Shown piece after piece: positions 7,458-15,511 of a DNA stretch of 64,000 nucleotides (within the stretch, counting starts at the first letter, position 1; each line of letters begins with the position of its first letter). Position numbers and translations under genes: made by a program. The DNA lies in assembly GCF_002920915.1 (NCBI RefSeq), contig NZ_PQVF01000012.1, forward strand, positions 287 through 64,286, in the 5' to 3' direction. The notes under the pieces were generated by a model, which did no database searches, had not been told where the DNA came from, and saw only the letters and a list, made by a program, of their open reading frames with translations. The DNA comes from Solitalea longa. Its GTDB lineage: Bacteria; Bacteroidota; Bacteroidia; Sphingobacteriales; Sphingobacteriaceae.

Positions 7458-7588
7458 GAATATCTCTTTATGCAGCAAAAAAAAATATTAAATTTTGATA
7501 ATGATTTGATTTTTAAACTGTTAGTTGGGTTGTTTGCCGGTTTGAGAAAAAATCAGATCATTTGCGGAGTGAAAATATGGAGCAATTG

Positions 7589-8341
7589 TTAAAATCGGTA
7601 GCCGATACTTAATGAATATCTGAAGCCAGCCGACCAGGATGAATTGCTGTCATTCGCTTTAAATTCCTTGTTTTTAGCCAGGTCTTTTAAAAACGGATAT
7701 CGCTCTGCCAAAGCCTGCATGTATTCCTGGGTTTTTTCATCAACATCAACATTCGTTAAGTCTCCGTTCATGTTTAGTTTCACCGAATAGTTAGATATTG
7801 ATGGTCCGATTAAGATCATATCAATTGCTATTCTACGTTTTATAACAAATTGATAACCTAGTAAACCTCCGAAATTGAGAATGTTAATTTTACTATCCAG
7901 AGTAACGTCAGTGGTTCCTCCATCTGTAGTTGTTAGTGAAGCTAATTTATTGCTCTTAAAAGCATAATATGAAACATATGGGCCAACATATACCCCACGA
8001 GGAGCCTCGTGGCGGTTCTCACTACCCAAGTAAAAACGATAGTCTCCTGCAATGGTATAACCACTTCTCGAATTACTTCTTTTCTCTACAATTGTAGAGT
8101 TAGCCCCATGTATTATATCAGGTAATTCTACATAACCAACCTGAACATTAAATGCTTCATTGGGGCCAACAATACGTTCATAAGAGAACAATGCCGCTTT
8201 ACCATAGATTAACTGAGAGCTTAAATTAAACTTAATAGTGTTTTTTAGTTGGGGCTTCAGCGAGTCGGTCGCCTGACCAAAACTCCTGGAAGAAATTGCT
8301 GTTAGAAAACATAACAAGTAATAGTAGTATCTGTATTTCAT
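7589..8341 (-). CDS. outer-membrane beta-barrel protein, DUF3575-like
   Basis: A 250-residue protein with a signal peptide (MKYRYYYYLLCFLTAISSRSFGQ, cleavage after about residue 23). The mature part consists of alternating amphipathic strands rich in Tyr/Gly/Phe and ends in YSLSIGYRF; a terminal aromatic is typical of BAM-inserted barrels. The pattern of 'YGKAALFSYER' followed by 'GVYVGPYVSYYAF' resembles DUF3575-type Bacteroidota barrels, though the assignment is only approximate. It is divergent from the OmpA-family gene at 8643, and the two may share the AT-rich spacer as a regulatory region. Confidence 0.75.
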   Translation of the reverse strand: MKYRYYYYLLCFLTAISSRSFGQATDSLKPQLKNTIKFNLSSQLIYGKAALFSYERIVGPNEAFNVQVGYVELPDIIHGANSTIVEKRSNSRSGYTIAGDYRFYLGSENRHEAPRGVYVGPYVSYYAFKSNKLASLTTTDGGTTDVTLDSKINILNFGGLLGYQFVIKRRIAIDMILIGPSISNYSVKLNMNGDLTNVDVDEKTQEYMQALAERYPFLKDLAKNKEFKANDSNSSWSAGFRYSLSIGYRF

Positions 8342-8642
8342 AGCAAAAGGGGGTTTACTTAAATTTACTATTTATAATCTACTTATCAGTTAATTTCTCA
8401 TTGCTATTTTGTTGGTAATTAAGGAGTTTTGTCTTTTTTTTAGAATTTATTGGGATATTCTATATTAATTAAAAGGAATAATTTTATGATATTAAGCAAT
8501 TGTTGTAAATATTTCTTTTCCAACAGTATTTTTATTTTCTTTGCCAAACAATTGATTAATAACTATTAATAAATAAATAATTATTGATCAGTGAATTAGC
8601 GGTAATTCAATTAAAAATTTAATTAACCTAACCCAATATTTA
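8342..8642. promoter_or_regulatory. AT-rich divergent promoter region with an inverted repeat
   Basis: This 301-bp gene-free spacer lies between divergently transcribed outer-membrane protein genes, so it must hold both promoters. It contains an inverted repeat TGATTAATAA (8553-8562) / TTATTGATCA (8581-8590), 9 of 10 bases paired, about 55 nt before the plus-strand start. TTTCTTTG at 8536-8543 is one base from the -7 consensus. No RNA gene or ORF of note is seen. Confidence 0.4.
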
Positions 8643-11105
8643 ATGAGGAAACTTTACTCACTTTTTTTATTCTTTTTAATTTTCTGCTCTACAATTTCCG
8701 TTTCCAAGGCTCAACAGTTTTTAAGTTTACGTGGAAGTAACTATGCCGGTATTTATAATGTTTATTATAACCCTGCCGAAATAGTTGACAGTCGTTATAC
8801 GTTCGATCTTAACCTTGTAAGCTTTTCCGGAAGTTTTACCAATGATTTTGGAACCTTAAATCGTAATTATTTCTTCGATAAAGGTTTTTTGAAATTGAAT
8901 GTTAAGGATGATATGGATCCTTACTTGTCATTTGCTGAGGATAGCAAAATGCGTTCAGGATTAGGCAATACTACTATTTTCGGTCCTTCGTTTATGTTCA
9001 CTTTTGGCAAAACGCGTCAGTATAGCTTCGGTTTATTTACCAAGGCAAATGCTTTTGTTAATGTTGATGGAGTAAGTGGTGAGTTTTCAACCCTGGCTAA
9101 GGACGATTTCAAAAATGATGCATTGCAGGGTAAGCCAATTGTACTGAATAATTTCCAAACATCAGCCATTGGTTATGGCGAGATCGGTGCAACTTTCGGT
9201 CGTGTGCTGTTTAATAAAGAGCAGAACTTTTTAAAAGGTGCTGTTTCTGTTAAATACGTTAGAGGATACGCTTCGGCTTATATCAACAGTAAGCAAATTT
9301 CTATGCAAGTAAATGATCCTGAAAACGGGATCGCTAAAATCACTACCGATTTAAGCATTGGTCATTCTAACAACTTCGATCCGAATACAGGCGATTTCCA
9401 AAGTGATAAAATTGGAGGTTCAGCATCTGCTGCCTTTGACTTGGGCTTGGTTTATGAGTTCCGTCCAAAGTATAGAAACTTCTATTACGAGATGGATCAG
9501 GTGAAAGATCGCGTTCGTCAGGATGTTAACAAATACATGTTCAAGGCTGCCATTTCAGTTACCGATATTGGTGGGCCGCTGAAATTTGAAAAGGGAAATT
9601 TTAGTCGTGATTATAAAATTAACAGGGATAATTATGATCTATCGGGCTTGCCTGATCCAACTGATTTAAAAGAATTTACCGATTATTTGGATGCTGATTT
9701 CGGTAACCAGGGAGCAAAAGTTAAAAACTATGAGTTTAACTTGCCTACTGCGTTAAATGCCAACTTCGATTATCATGTTTGGAGAGGTATTTACCTGAAT
9801 GCAAATGCTTATGTTCCAATGAACAACAAAAGCAAGGTCAGTGCACATTATGTGAATATGTACAGCTTTACTCCGCGTGTTGAAACCGGTAATTTCGGTG
9901 TTTATTTTCCGGTAACCTATTCAGGTCACCAGGATTTGAATATGGGCTTTACCCTGCGTTTGGGTACGTTCATAATCGGTACAAATACCATTGCACCTGT
10001 TTTTGGAAAAGAAGATATCAAAGCTGCTGATATACATTTCGGAGTTCGTATTCCGGTGACCAAAAAACATCCTAGAGACCGTGATAACGATTTGATCTCT
10101 GATAGAAAAGATAAATGTAAAAGGGTTCCAGGCGAAGTTCAGTTCTGGGGATGTCCTGATACGGATAAAGACGGAATTCAGGATAAAGAGGATAAATGCC
10201 CTGAAGTAGCCGGTAAAACAGAATTTGGAGGATGCCCTGATACTGATAATGATGGAATTCAGGATAGCGAGGATAAATGTCCAACTGTAGCTGGTAAAGC
10301 AGAATTCGGCGGATGTCCTGATACCGATAATGATGGTGTTGTAGATAGCGAAGATAAATGTCCTAACGTTGCCGGTAAAAAAGAGTTTGGCGGTTGCCCG
10401 GATACCGATAACGACGGTATTATTGATAGTGAGGACAAATGCCCTGAGTTAGCCGGTCCAAAAGAATTGGGTGGTTGCCCTGATACTGATGGTGATGGAA
10501 TCGTTGATCCACAGGATAAATGTCCTACCGAAAAAGGGTTACCTGAATTAAACGGTTGTCCGCAGAGAGATGCTGATGGTGACGGAGTGAAAGACGAAGT
10601 AGATGCTTGTCCTACAGTTGCAGGTCCGGTTGAAAACAAAGGTTGTCCTTACCCTGATACCGATGGTGACAGTGTTTTAGATAAGGACGATCAGTGCCCG
10701 AACACTCCTGGTGACCCGGCAAATCATGGCTGTCCGGTAATTGAAGAGGAAACCAAAAAGATTTTGGAAAAAGCCTTCGATAACCTTGAATTTACCACCG
10801 GTAAAGCCATCATTAAGAAAGTGTCATTCGCTTCTTTGACTGACCTTGCCTTAATTATGAAAGAAAACCCTGATTATATTCTGAAAATTGAAGGCCACAC
10901 TGACAATGTAGGTAAACGTGCAACGAATATGCTGTTGTCGAAAAACCGTGCAAATGCGGTTAAAAATTACCTTGTGAAAAAAGGTGTTGCTGCTAATCAA
11001 TTTAAAGTAAACTCTTTCGGTCCTGATAAACCAATTGCTGATAATGCTACAGCAGAAGGTCGTCAGCAAAACCGTCGTGTTGAAATGACGGTTATCTTCA
11101 AATAA
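8643..11105 (+). CDS. OmpA-family outer-membrane protein with DUF5723 barrel and TSP3 repeats
   Basis: An 820-residue protein with a signal peptide (cleavage near SVSKAQ, residue 24). Residues about 24-475 form a large beta-barrel-like region of the DUF5723 type. Residues about 478-700 are calcium-binding thrombospondin type 3 repeats (DTDNDGIQDSEDKCP). From about 715 to the end is an OmpA-like peptidoglycan-binding domain with EGHTDNVGKRATNMLLS, the LSKNRA helix and the terminal NRRVEMTVIF. The protein should sit in the outer membrane and anchor it to peptidoglycan. Similar proteins are abundant in Bacteroidota, some linked to gliding or surface structures, but nothing here shows that link. 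It is monocistronic, with a terminator at 11133. Confidence 0.9.
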   Translation: MRKLYSLFLFFLIFCSTISVSKAQQFLSLRGSNYAGIYNVYYNPAEIVDSRYTFDLNLVSFSGSFTNDFGTLNRNYFFDKGFLKLNVKDDMDPYLSFAEDSKMRSGLGNTTIFGPSFMFTFGKTRQYSFGLFTKANAFVNVDGVSGEFSTLAKDDFKNDALQGKPIVLNNFQTSAIGYGEIGATFGRVLFNKEQNFLKGAVSVKYVRGYASAYINSKQISMQVNDPENGIAKITTDLSIGHSNNFDPNTGDFQSDKIGGSASAAFDLGLVYEFRPKYRNFYYEMDQVKDRVRQDVNKYMFKAAISVTDIGGPLKFEKGNFSRDYKINRDNYDLSGLPDPTDLKEFTDYLDADFGNQGAKVKNYEFNLPTALNANFDYHVWRGIYLNANAYVPMNNKSKVSAHYVNMYSFTPRVETGNFGVYFPVTYSGHQDLNMGFTLRLGTFIIGTNTIAPVFGKEDIKAADIHFGVRIPVTKKHPRDRDNDLISDRKDKCKRVPGEVQFWGCPDTDKDGIQDKEDKCPEVAGKTEFGGCPDTDNDGIQDSEDKCPTVAGKAEFGGCPDTDNDGVVDSEDKCPNVAGKKEFGGCPDTDNDGIIDSEDKCPELAGPKELGGCPDTDGDGIVDPQDKCPTEKGLPELNGCPQRDADGDGVKDEVDACPTVAGPVENKGCPYPDTDGDSVLDKDDQCPNTPGDPANHGCPVIEEETKKILEKAFDNLEFTTGKAIIKKVSFASLTDLALIMKENPDYILKIEGHTDNVGKRATNMLLSKNRANAVKNYLVKKGVAANQFKVNSFGPDKPIADNATAEGRQQNRRVEMTVIFK
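10078..10740 (+). repeat. tandem TSP3 coding repeats in the OmpA-family gene
   Basis: Eight units of roughly 72-84 bp encode D-x-D-x-D-G-x-x-D-x-x-D-x-C-P...G-C-P. Each carries Asp residues for calcium and a pair of cysteines. Five central units are most alike (GGCPDTDNDG...), suggesting recent unit duplication. The long open antisense frame here (10259-10639) is a by-product of the repeat's base pattern. Confidence 0.85.
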
Positions 11106-11132
11106 AAAGAAAGACTTCCAATCTAATTATAA

Positions 11133-11176
11133 AAAGGCTCGCTGAGGGGAAACTCTTTTGCGAGCCTTTGTTTTTT
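11133..11176 (+). terminator. terminator of the OmpA-family gene
   Basis: Stem AAAGGCTCGC / GCGAGCCTTT (10 bp) is followed by GTTTTTT, 27 nt after the stop codon. Confidence 0.88.
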
Positions 11177-11183
11177 GGGAGTA

Positions 11184-11360
11184 CTTCGACTGCGCTCAGC
11201 ATGACAGGAATTGAAACGTCAGCTTGACAAGAACTAAAATATCAGCCTAAGCGTAGTCGAAGGCCTTCTTAGCGGGGGCCAAAGTAAAGAGGTCAGCCTG
11301 AGCGTAGTCGAAGGCTTGATCTGAATTAGTAGACAACGCTTCGACTCCGCTCAGCGTGAC
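11184..11360. repeat. cluster of four 22-bp intergenic repeats in both orientations
   Basis: The unit CTTCGACTSCGCTCAGCATGAC-like occurs at 11184-11205 and 11339-11360 on the plus strand, and inverted at 11242-11263 and 11292-11314 (GTCAGCCTGAGCGTAGTCGAAGG). A partial GTCAGCTTGAC lies at 11219. This matches a repeat family seen in many Bacteroidota intergenic regions. The 11106-11454 spacer otherwise holds only the terminator and the topB upstream region. Confidence 0.8.
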
Positions 11361-11454
11361 GAAACTGTAATGTGTTAATTAAAATGATTATTTAGCGCTT
11401 TTAAACGATATTTGTCGCCCTTTAAAAATTAAGCTGAGTGTAGTATAATTGAAT

Positions 11455-13566
11455 ATGAAAGTTTGCATAGCCGAAAAACCCAGTGTTGCCAAAGATATTG
11501 CCGAAGTAATAGGAGCCAAACAACGAAAGGATGGCTATTATGAAGGTAATGGATACCAGGTTACCTGGACTTTCGGTCACTTTTGCACGCTGAAAGAACC
11601 TCACGATTATACCGAGCGTTGGAAAGCCTGGCGTTTGGAAGATTTGCCGATGATCCCGCCAAGTTTCGGCATTAAGTTGATAGATAATGGCGGGGTACAG
11701 AAGCAGTTCAAGGTAATTGAAAATTTGGTTGCCGGTTGTGAAGAAGTGATCAACTGTGGTGATGCGGGCCAGGAAGGAGAACTGATCCAACGTTGGGTAT
11801 TATTGAAAGCCAAATGTAATGTACCGGTAAAACGCCTTTGGATCTCTTCATTAACCGAAGAAGCTATAAAAGAGGGCTTTAAGCAGTTAAAAGCAAGCGA
11901 ACAGTTCAATAATTTATATGCTGCGGGCAGTGCACGCGCCATTGGCGATTGGTTGCTGGGCATGAACGCCACGCGTTTGTTTACCAAAAAGTTCGGGCAG
12001 GGGAAAGTGGTCTTGTCTATCGGCAGGGTGCAAACTCCAACCTTGGCCATGATCGTTCAACGTCAGAAAGAGATCAATGCTTTCGTTTCTGAGGAATATT
12101 TCGAGCTGAAAACCATTTACCGCGATACGGAGTTTACCGCTACAATTGATCGTTTGCGATCATTAGAGAAAGCCGAAAAAGGCTTGGAGTATCTTAAGCA
12201 GCATTTGTTCGAAATTACCTCATTCGAGAAGAAAGAAGGAAAGGAGGGTAATCCTCGTTTGTTCGACCTGACCTCCTTGCAGGTGGAAGCGAACAAAAAA
12301 TACGGCTACTCGGCTGATGAAACGCTAAAATACATTCAGAATTTATACGAGAAAAAGTTTGTGACCTATCCAAGGGTTGATACCACTTATCTTTCGGAAG
12401 ACCTTCACCCTAAAATAGCCGGTATTATGGAGCAGCTGACGTATTACAGTCAGTTTACGGCGCCAATATTGGCTAAACCCATTCCGAAGCTGAAGACCGT
12501 TTTCGATGATAAAAAGGTGACCGATCACCACGCCATTATTCCTACGGGTGTATTGCCAGTGGGTTTGAGTACCGATGAAAAACGGGTGTACGATTTAATT
12601 ACCCGAAGGTTTATCGCTGCATTTTATCCCGAGTGTAAGGTATCGAACACAACGGTATTGGGGAAGGTTGGTCAGGTGGAATTTAAGGCTTCCGGGAAGC
12701 AGATCTTAGAACCCGGCTGGAAGGAACTCTACGCCAATGATAAAACCGAGAAGAAAGAAGGCGAGGAGGAAGAACGCATCATGCCGGTTTTTGAGGTAGG
12801 AGAGAGCGGTCCGCATGAGCCAAGGGTGCATCAGGGGAAAACCTCACCGCCTAAACCTTTTACCGAGGCTACTTTGCTGCGAGCCATGGAGACAGCCGGA
12901 AAACAGGTAGATGATGAAGAAGTGCGCGAATTGATGAAAGATAACGGTATTGGACGGCCATCAACCCGAGCCAATATCATTGAAACGCTTTTTAAGCGTA
13001 AATACATCGAAAAGAAAAAGAAGAACCTGTTTGCCACTCAAACGGGCATGGATCTGATCGATACTATCCAAAATGAACTGCTGAAAAGCGCCGAATTGAC
13101 CGGAGCTTGGGAGCGCAAACTTCGACTGATAGAAAAAGGCGAGTATGCTTCGGATACCTTTAAGCAGGAGCTCATTCAAATGGTGGTTGACTTAACCAAA
13201 GAGGTGAAAAGCAACATTGGCAAAGTGATCACCATTGTTACCGAAGCTCCTAAAACAGAAGAAAAACCTAAAAAAGAAGCGAAGCCCAAAGCGCCTAAAG
13301 AGGCCGTTGCTATTGAAGAACTGAAATGCCCCAAATGCAAAGAGCATGTGCTTAAAAAGGGAAATACCGCCTATGGCTGTGCCAATTTTAAGGTATGTGG
13401 CTTTAAGGTTCCGTTTGAAGTGTTTGGCAAAAAACTAAGCGACAAGCAACTCTCCGACCTGCTGAGCAAAGGTAAAACCGGTAAAATAAAATGTTTTAGT
13501 GTGGATGGTAAAGAGGTGGAAGGGAAGTTAGTGTTTGATGCTGGGTTTGAAGTAAAGGTGGAATAA
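11455..13566 (+). CDS. topB: type IA DNA topoisomerase, topoisomerase III
   Basis: A protein of 703 residues from the ATG at 11455 (the frame extends two codons up to a TTG). It relaxes and decatenates DNA by passing strands through a transient single-strand break. The N-terminal Toprim domain starts KVCIAEKPSVAKDIAEVIG and has the acidic motif DAGQEGE, where the usual second Asp is Gly. The catalytic tyrosine is Y305 in VTYPRVDTTYLS. The TARALGDWLLG-like segment (SARAIGDWLLGMNATR) and the HHAIIPTG region complete the family fold. A Lys/Pro/Glu-rich linker leads to a C-terminal four-cysteine zinc ribbon (C625, C628, C642, C648). No conjugation genes are nearby, so it is probably the chromosomal enzyme. 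Confidence 0.93.
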   Translation: MKVCIAEKPSVAKDIAEVIGAKQRKDGYYEGNGYQVTWTFGHFCTLKEPHDYTERWKAWRLEDLPMIPPSFGIKLIDNGGVQKQFKVIENLVAGCEEVINCGDAGQEGELIQRWVLLKAKCNVPVKRLWISSLTEEAIKEGFKQLKASEQFNNLYAAGSARAIGDWLLGMNATRLFTKKFGQGKVVLSIGRVQTPTLAMIVQRQKEINAFVSEEYFELKTIYRDTEFTATIDRLRSLEKAEKGLEYLKQHLFEITSFEKKEGKEGNPRLFDLTSLQVEANKKYGYSADETLKYIQNLYEKKFVTYPRVDTTYLSEDLHPKIAGIMEQLTYYSQFTAPILAKPIPKLKTVFDDKKVTDHHAIIPTGVLPVGLSTDEKRVYDLITRRFIAAFYPECKVSNTTVLGKVGQVEFKASGKQILEPGWKELYANDKTEKKEGEEEERIMPVFEVGESGPHEPRVHQGKTSPPKPFTEATLLRAMETAGKQVDDEEVRELMKDNGIGRPSTRANIIETLFKRKYIEKKKKNLFATQTGMDLIDTIQNELLKSAELTGAWERKLRLIEKGEYASDTFKQELIQMVVDLTKEVKSNIGKVITIVTEAPKTEEKPKKEAKPKAPKEAVAIEELKCPKCKEHVLKKGNTAYGCANFKVCGFKVPFEVFGKKLSDKQLSDLLSKGKTGKIKCFSVDGKEVEGKLVFDAGFEVKVE

Positions 13567-13752
13567 TAGAATTTTGATAGGGGATACATGGGGGGTAAAG
13601 CAGGGGAAAGAGCCTTTAAAGTACTGCTAACAACTTCCGAACTAGGTGTTATCCGATTCCACAGCACTTCATACGACAAGTTTCGCGAACATTTTAATGC
13701 ACTTGAGGTTCAGTTTGCGATAAAAAAGCTATTGAAGAAGCTCTATAAGGAT

Positions 13753-14199
13753 ATGAAAAACAAGAAGTATAGGTTTGTTTGTATTTTATTATTGGCGTTT
13801 TGTTTAAGTTCAGCTAGAGGTTTATCGCAAAGTCTTGATAGCGCCCGAGTATATGCTATTTCTATGCATAGACTATATAAGTATAGCATTAATAAAGCCT
13901 ACATTCCTATGGAGGCCGAGCCTATTGTATTAAAGGATTCAAATCAGCTTTATAAGTTGTATTCAACAATAATAGATTCCGTTATAACTGGTAAAGGGAA
14001 AAGTATAAAAAGTAATTATCCTTATGACCTTAGACTATACTTTGAGTTTTTTAAAGATGGTAAAGTCGTTAAAGAAATTGGATTTACTACTCCAAACCAA
14101 GCATTTATTAACCTGTGTCTTTATTCCTATGATAAGAAAAAGCTCAAGAGTTTAGATAAATATATATCTGGACTATATGATTCATTTGTTATTAAGTAG
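13753..14199 (+). CDS. secreted protein of unknown function
   Basis: A protein of 148 residues from the ATG at 13753, chosen because it starts a clear signal peptide (MKNKKYRFVCILLLAFCLSS, cleavage near GLSQ). The open frame continues up to 13588, but that would place 55 residues in front of the signal peptide. The mature protein has Lys/Tyr-rich alpha/beta character (YLRLYFEFFKDGKVVKEIGF-like strands) and no motif I recognise. A strong hairpin terminator begins 13 nt after the stop. The topB gene ends 186 nt upstream. Confidence 0.6.
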   Translation: MKNKKYRFVCILLLAFCLSSARGLSQSLDSARVYAISMHRLYKYSINKAYIPMEAEPIVLKDSNQLYKLYSTIIDSVITGKGKSIKSNYPYDLRLYFEFFKDGKVVKEIGFTTPNQAFINLCLYSYDKKKLKSLDKYISGLYDSFVIK

Positions 14200-14211
14200 C
14201 ATCTCATGATT

Positions 14212-14254
14212 CAGAACAGGATTGTAAATTGGATGTATTTACAATCCTGTTCTG
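14212..14254 (+). terminator. long perfect hairpin, terminator
   Basis: Eighteen base pairs without mismatch (arms 14212-14229 and 14237-14254, containing AACAGGATTGTAAAT) close a 7-nt loop, TGGATGT. Only a weak T tract (TTAATT) follows. The place right after a stop codon supports termination or 3'-end protection. Confidence 0.7.
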
Positions 14255-14396
14255 TTAATTGTCATGCAAAATTTAGGTTTGCTCACGCCATTGCAATTGA
14301 CAACTTTCGCCAATTTAGACCGATATTCATGTAGCTATTGGCGCGATCAACCTCTTTTTTGACTCTTTTATACCTTATTTATTGGTAGTTAAGCAG

Positions 14397-14404
14397 TAGG
14401 TTTG
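14397..14404 (+). promoter_or_regulatory. -7 promoter box before the PhnB-like gene
   Basis: TAGGTTTG is a full TAnnTTTG match 23 nt before the ATG at 14428. No clear -33 box is seen. The 14255-14396 stretch before it holds nothing recognisable. Confidence 0.5.
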
Positions 14405-14427
14405 AAACTTAAATCAATTTAATAACC

Positions 14428-14868
14428 ATGGCACTAATCAATCCTCACATTAACTTCAACGGAAATGCCGAAGAAGCATTCACCTTTTACAAATCAGTAT
14501 TTGGCGGAGAGTTTGCAAAAGTTATTCGTTTCAAAGACCTTGAAAGTCCTGAATTCCCTGTAGCAGAACACGAAAAAAATAAAATTATGCATATTGCTTT
14601 ACCTATCGGTAAAAGTAATATGTTGATGGCTAATGATGTTCCGGAAAGCATGGGAAAAACAAACGAAAATGAGAACAGAAGTAAAATTGTAATAATTACG
14701 GAAAGCAAAGAAGAAGCCGACCAATTATTTAATGGACTTTCAGTTGGAGGGCAAATAGAAGGGCCAATCGGTGATAGTCCATGGGGTTCATATTTTGGTT
14801 GTTTTAGAGACAAATACGGCATTGAATGGATTGTGGAATTTGACCCAAAATTTAACGGAAAAGTATAA
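14428..14868 (+). CDS. VOC-superfamily protein, PhnB-like
   Basis: A 146-residue cytoplasmic protein starting MALINPHINFNGNAEEAFTFYKSVFGGEF. This is the classic opening of PhnB-like glyoxalase/bleomycin-resistance fold proteins. The second half has the paired motif (GPIGDSPWGSYFGCFRDKYGIEW) ending in WIVEFDP. Such proteins usually dimerise and may bind a metal; substrates are mostly unknown. The gene begins a stretch of small genes (14428-15285) with an accessory look, lying after a -7 box at 14397. Confidence 0.88.
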   Translation: MALINPHINFNGNAEEAFTFYKSVFGGEFAKVIRFKDLESPEFPVAEHEKNKIMHIALPIGKSNMLMANDVPESMGKTNENENRSKIVIITESKEEADQLFNGLSVGGQIEGPIGDSPWGSYFGCFRDKYGIEWIVEFDPKFNGKV

Positions 14869-14925
14869 GCAGAAAACCCGAGTTGCTGGAAGAGCAAAGC
14901 CATACGACCAGTTCAAAACCATAGA

Positions 14926-15285
14926 ATGACGAAAGACAAAATTTTAGAAATTGGGATTGACGACAAGGAGCGACTTTTTATTAAGCCGGAAAAAGAACGC
15001 TTTACGTTAATCTATAGAACAGCAACCGAAGTTCACTGGGATAATAACGGACTTTTTCTTTATTCACCCAAACCTCAAGGTTGGTCATATTTTGATTGGT
15101 TTAGACACATTACAGGTGTTACAGAAACGGAATGCAACTATAAACTTTTACTCACCAATAAAACCTTGTGGACAAACATTTCAGATGAATTAAAACAACA
15201 AATAATTGAATATCAAAAACAGACATATAATAGCTCTTTGTCAAAAAAGTGCTGGATGTGGCTAAATAAACTTTTCAGTAATTAA
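14926..15285 (+). CDS. hypothetical protein
   Basis: A 119-residue protein without signal peptide or membrane segment. Its N-terminus (KILEIGIDDKERLFIKPE) suggests beta strands, with aromatic-rich HWDNNGLFLYSPKPQGW and SYFDWFRHITG in the middle and a helical C-terminus (ISDELKQQIIEYQKQ). I do not recognise the family. It follows the PhnB-like gene by 57 bp in the same direction, so co-transcription is possible. The codons are very AT-rich, in line with an accessory gene. Confidence 0.6.
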   Translation: MTKDKILEIGIDDKERLFIKPEKERFTLIYRTATEVHWDNNGLFLYSPKPQGWSYFDWFRHITGVTETECNYKLLLTNKTLWTNISDELKQQIIEYQKQTYNSSLSKKCWMWLNKLFSN

Positions 15286-15511
15286 AATTCGCCAAGTGAA
15301 GACTCAAGGGACTGGATTACTTTGGACATTGGATAAAAGACAGTTGAGTTATAATTAGTCTGAGTGTGCGAACTGCTAGAATCTAATAGTATATCTACTT
15401 CATTTAAAATGGATTAGTTATTTTTAAAGGAAACTTGAAACAGTGCATAAACTAGCGTTACGGGAAATGCCATTTGTCGTTAGCCCATTGTAATAACATT
15501 AATAAAGCACC

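Noticed and set aside
10259-10639. Long open frame antisense to the TSP3 repeats (with a shorter one at 10072-10284).
   Set aside because: Its repetitive Ser/Pro/Gly-rich translation mirrors the sense repeats; the sense strand encodes a clear domain.
10078-10740. Regularly spaced repeats that might suggest a CRISPR array.
   Set aside because: Units are contiguous, in frame, and encode calcium-binding TSP3 repeats; there are no unique spacers and no cas genes.
13371-13679. Minus-strand 102-codon frame over the end of topB.
   Set aside because: It is antisense to the zinc-ribbon coding region, with no signal or domain of its own.
13588-13752. 55-residue N-terminal extension of the secreted protein gene.
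   Set aside because: It would place an extension before a clear signal peptide; the ATG at 13753 is preferred, although GGGG near 13580 resembles a ribosome site.
14200-15511. Integron-like cassettes, suggested by small accessory genes and GTTA-containing spacers around 15440-15490.
   Set aside because: No paired attC core sites (GTTRRRY/RYYYAAC) with foldable arms and no integrase were found.
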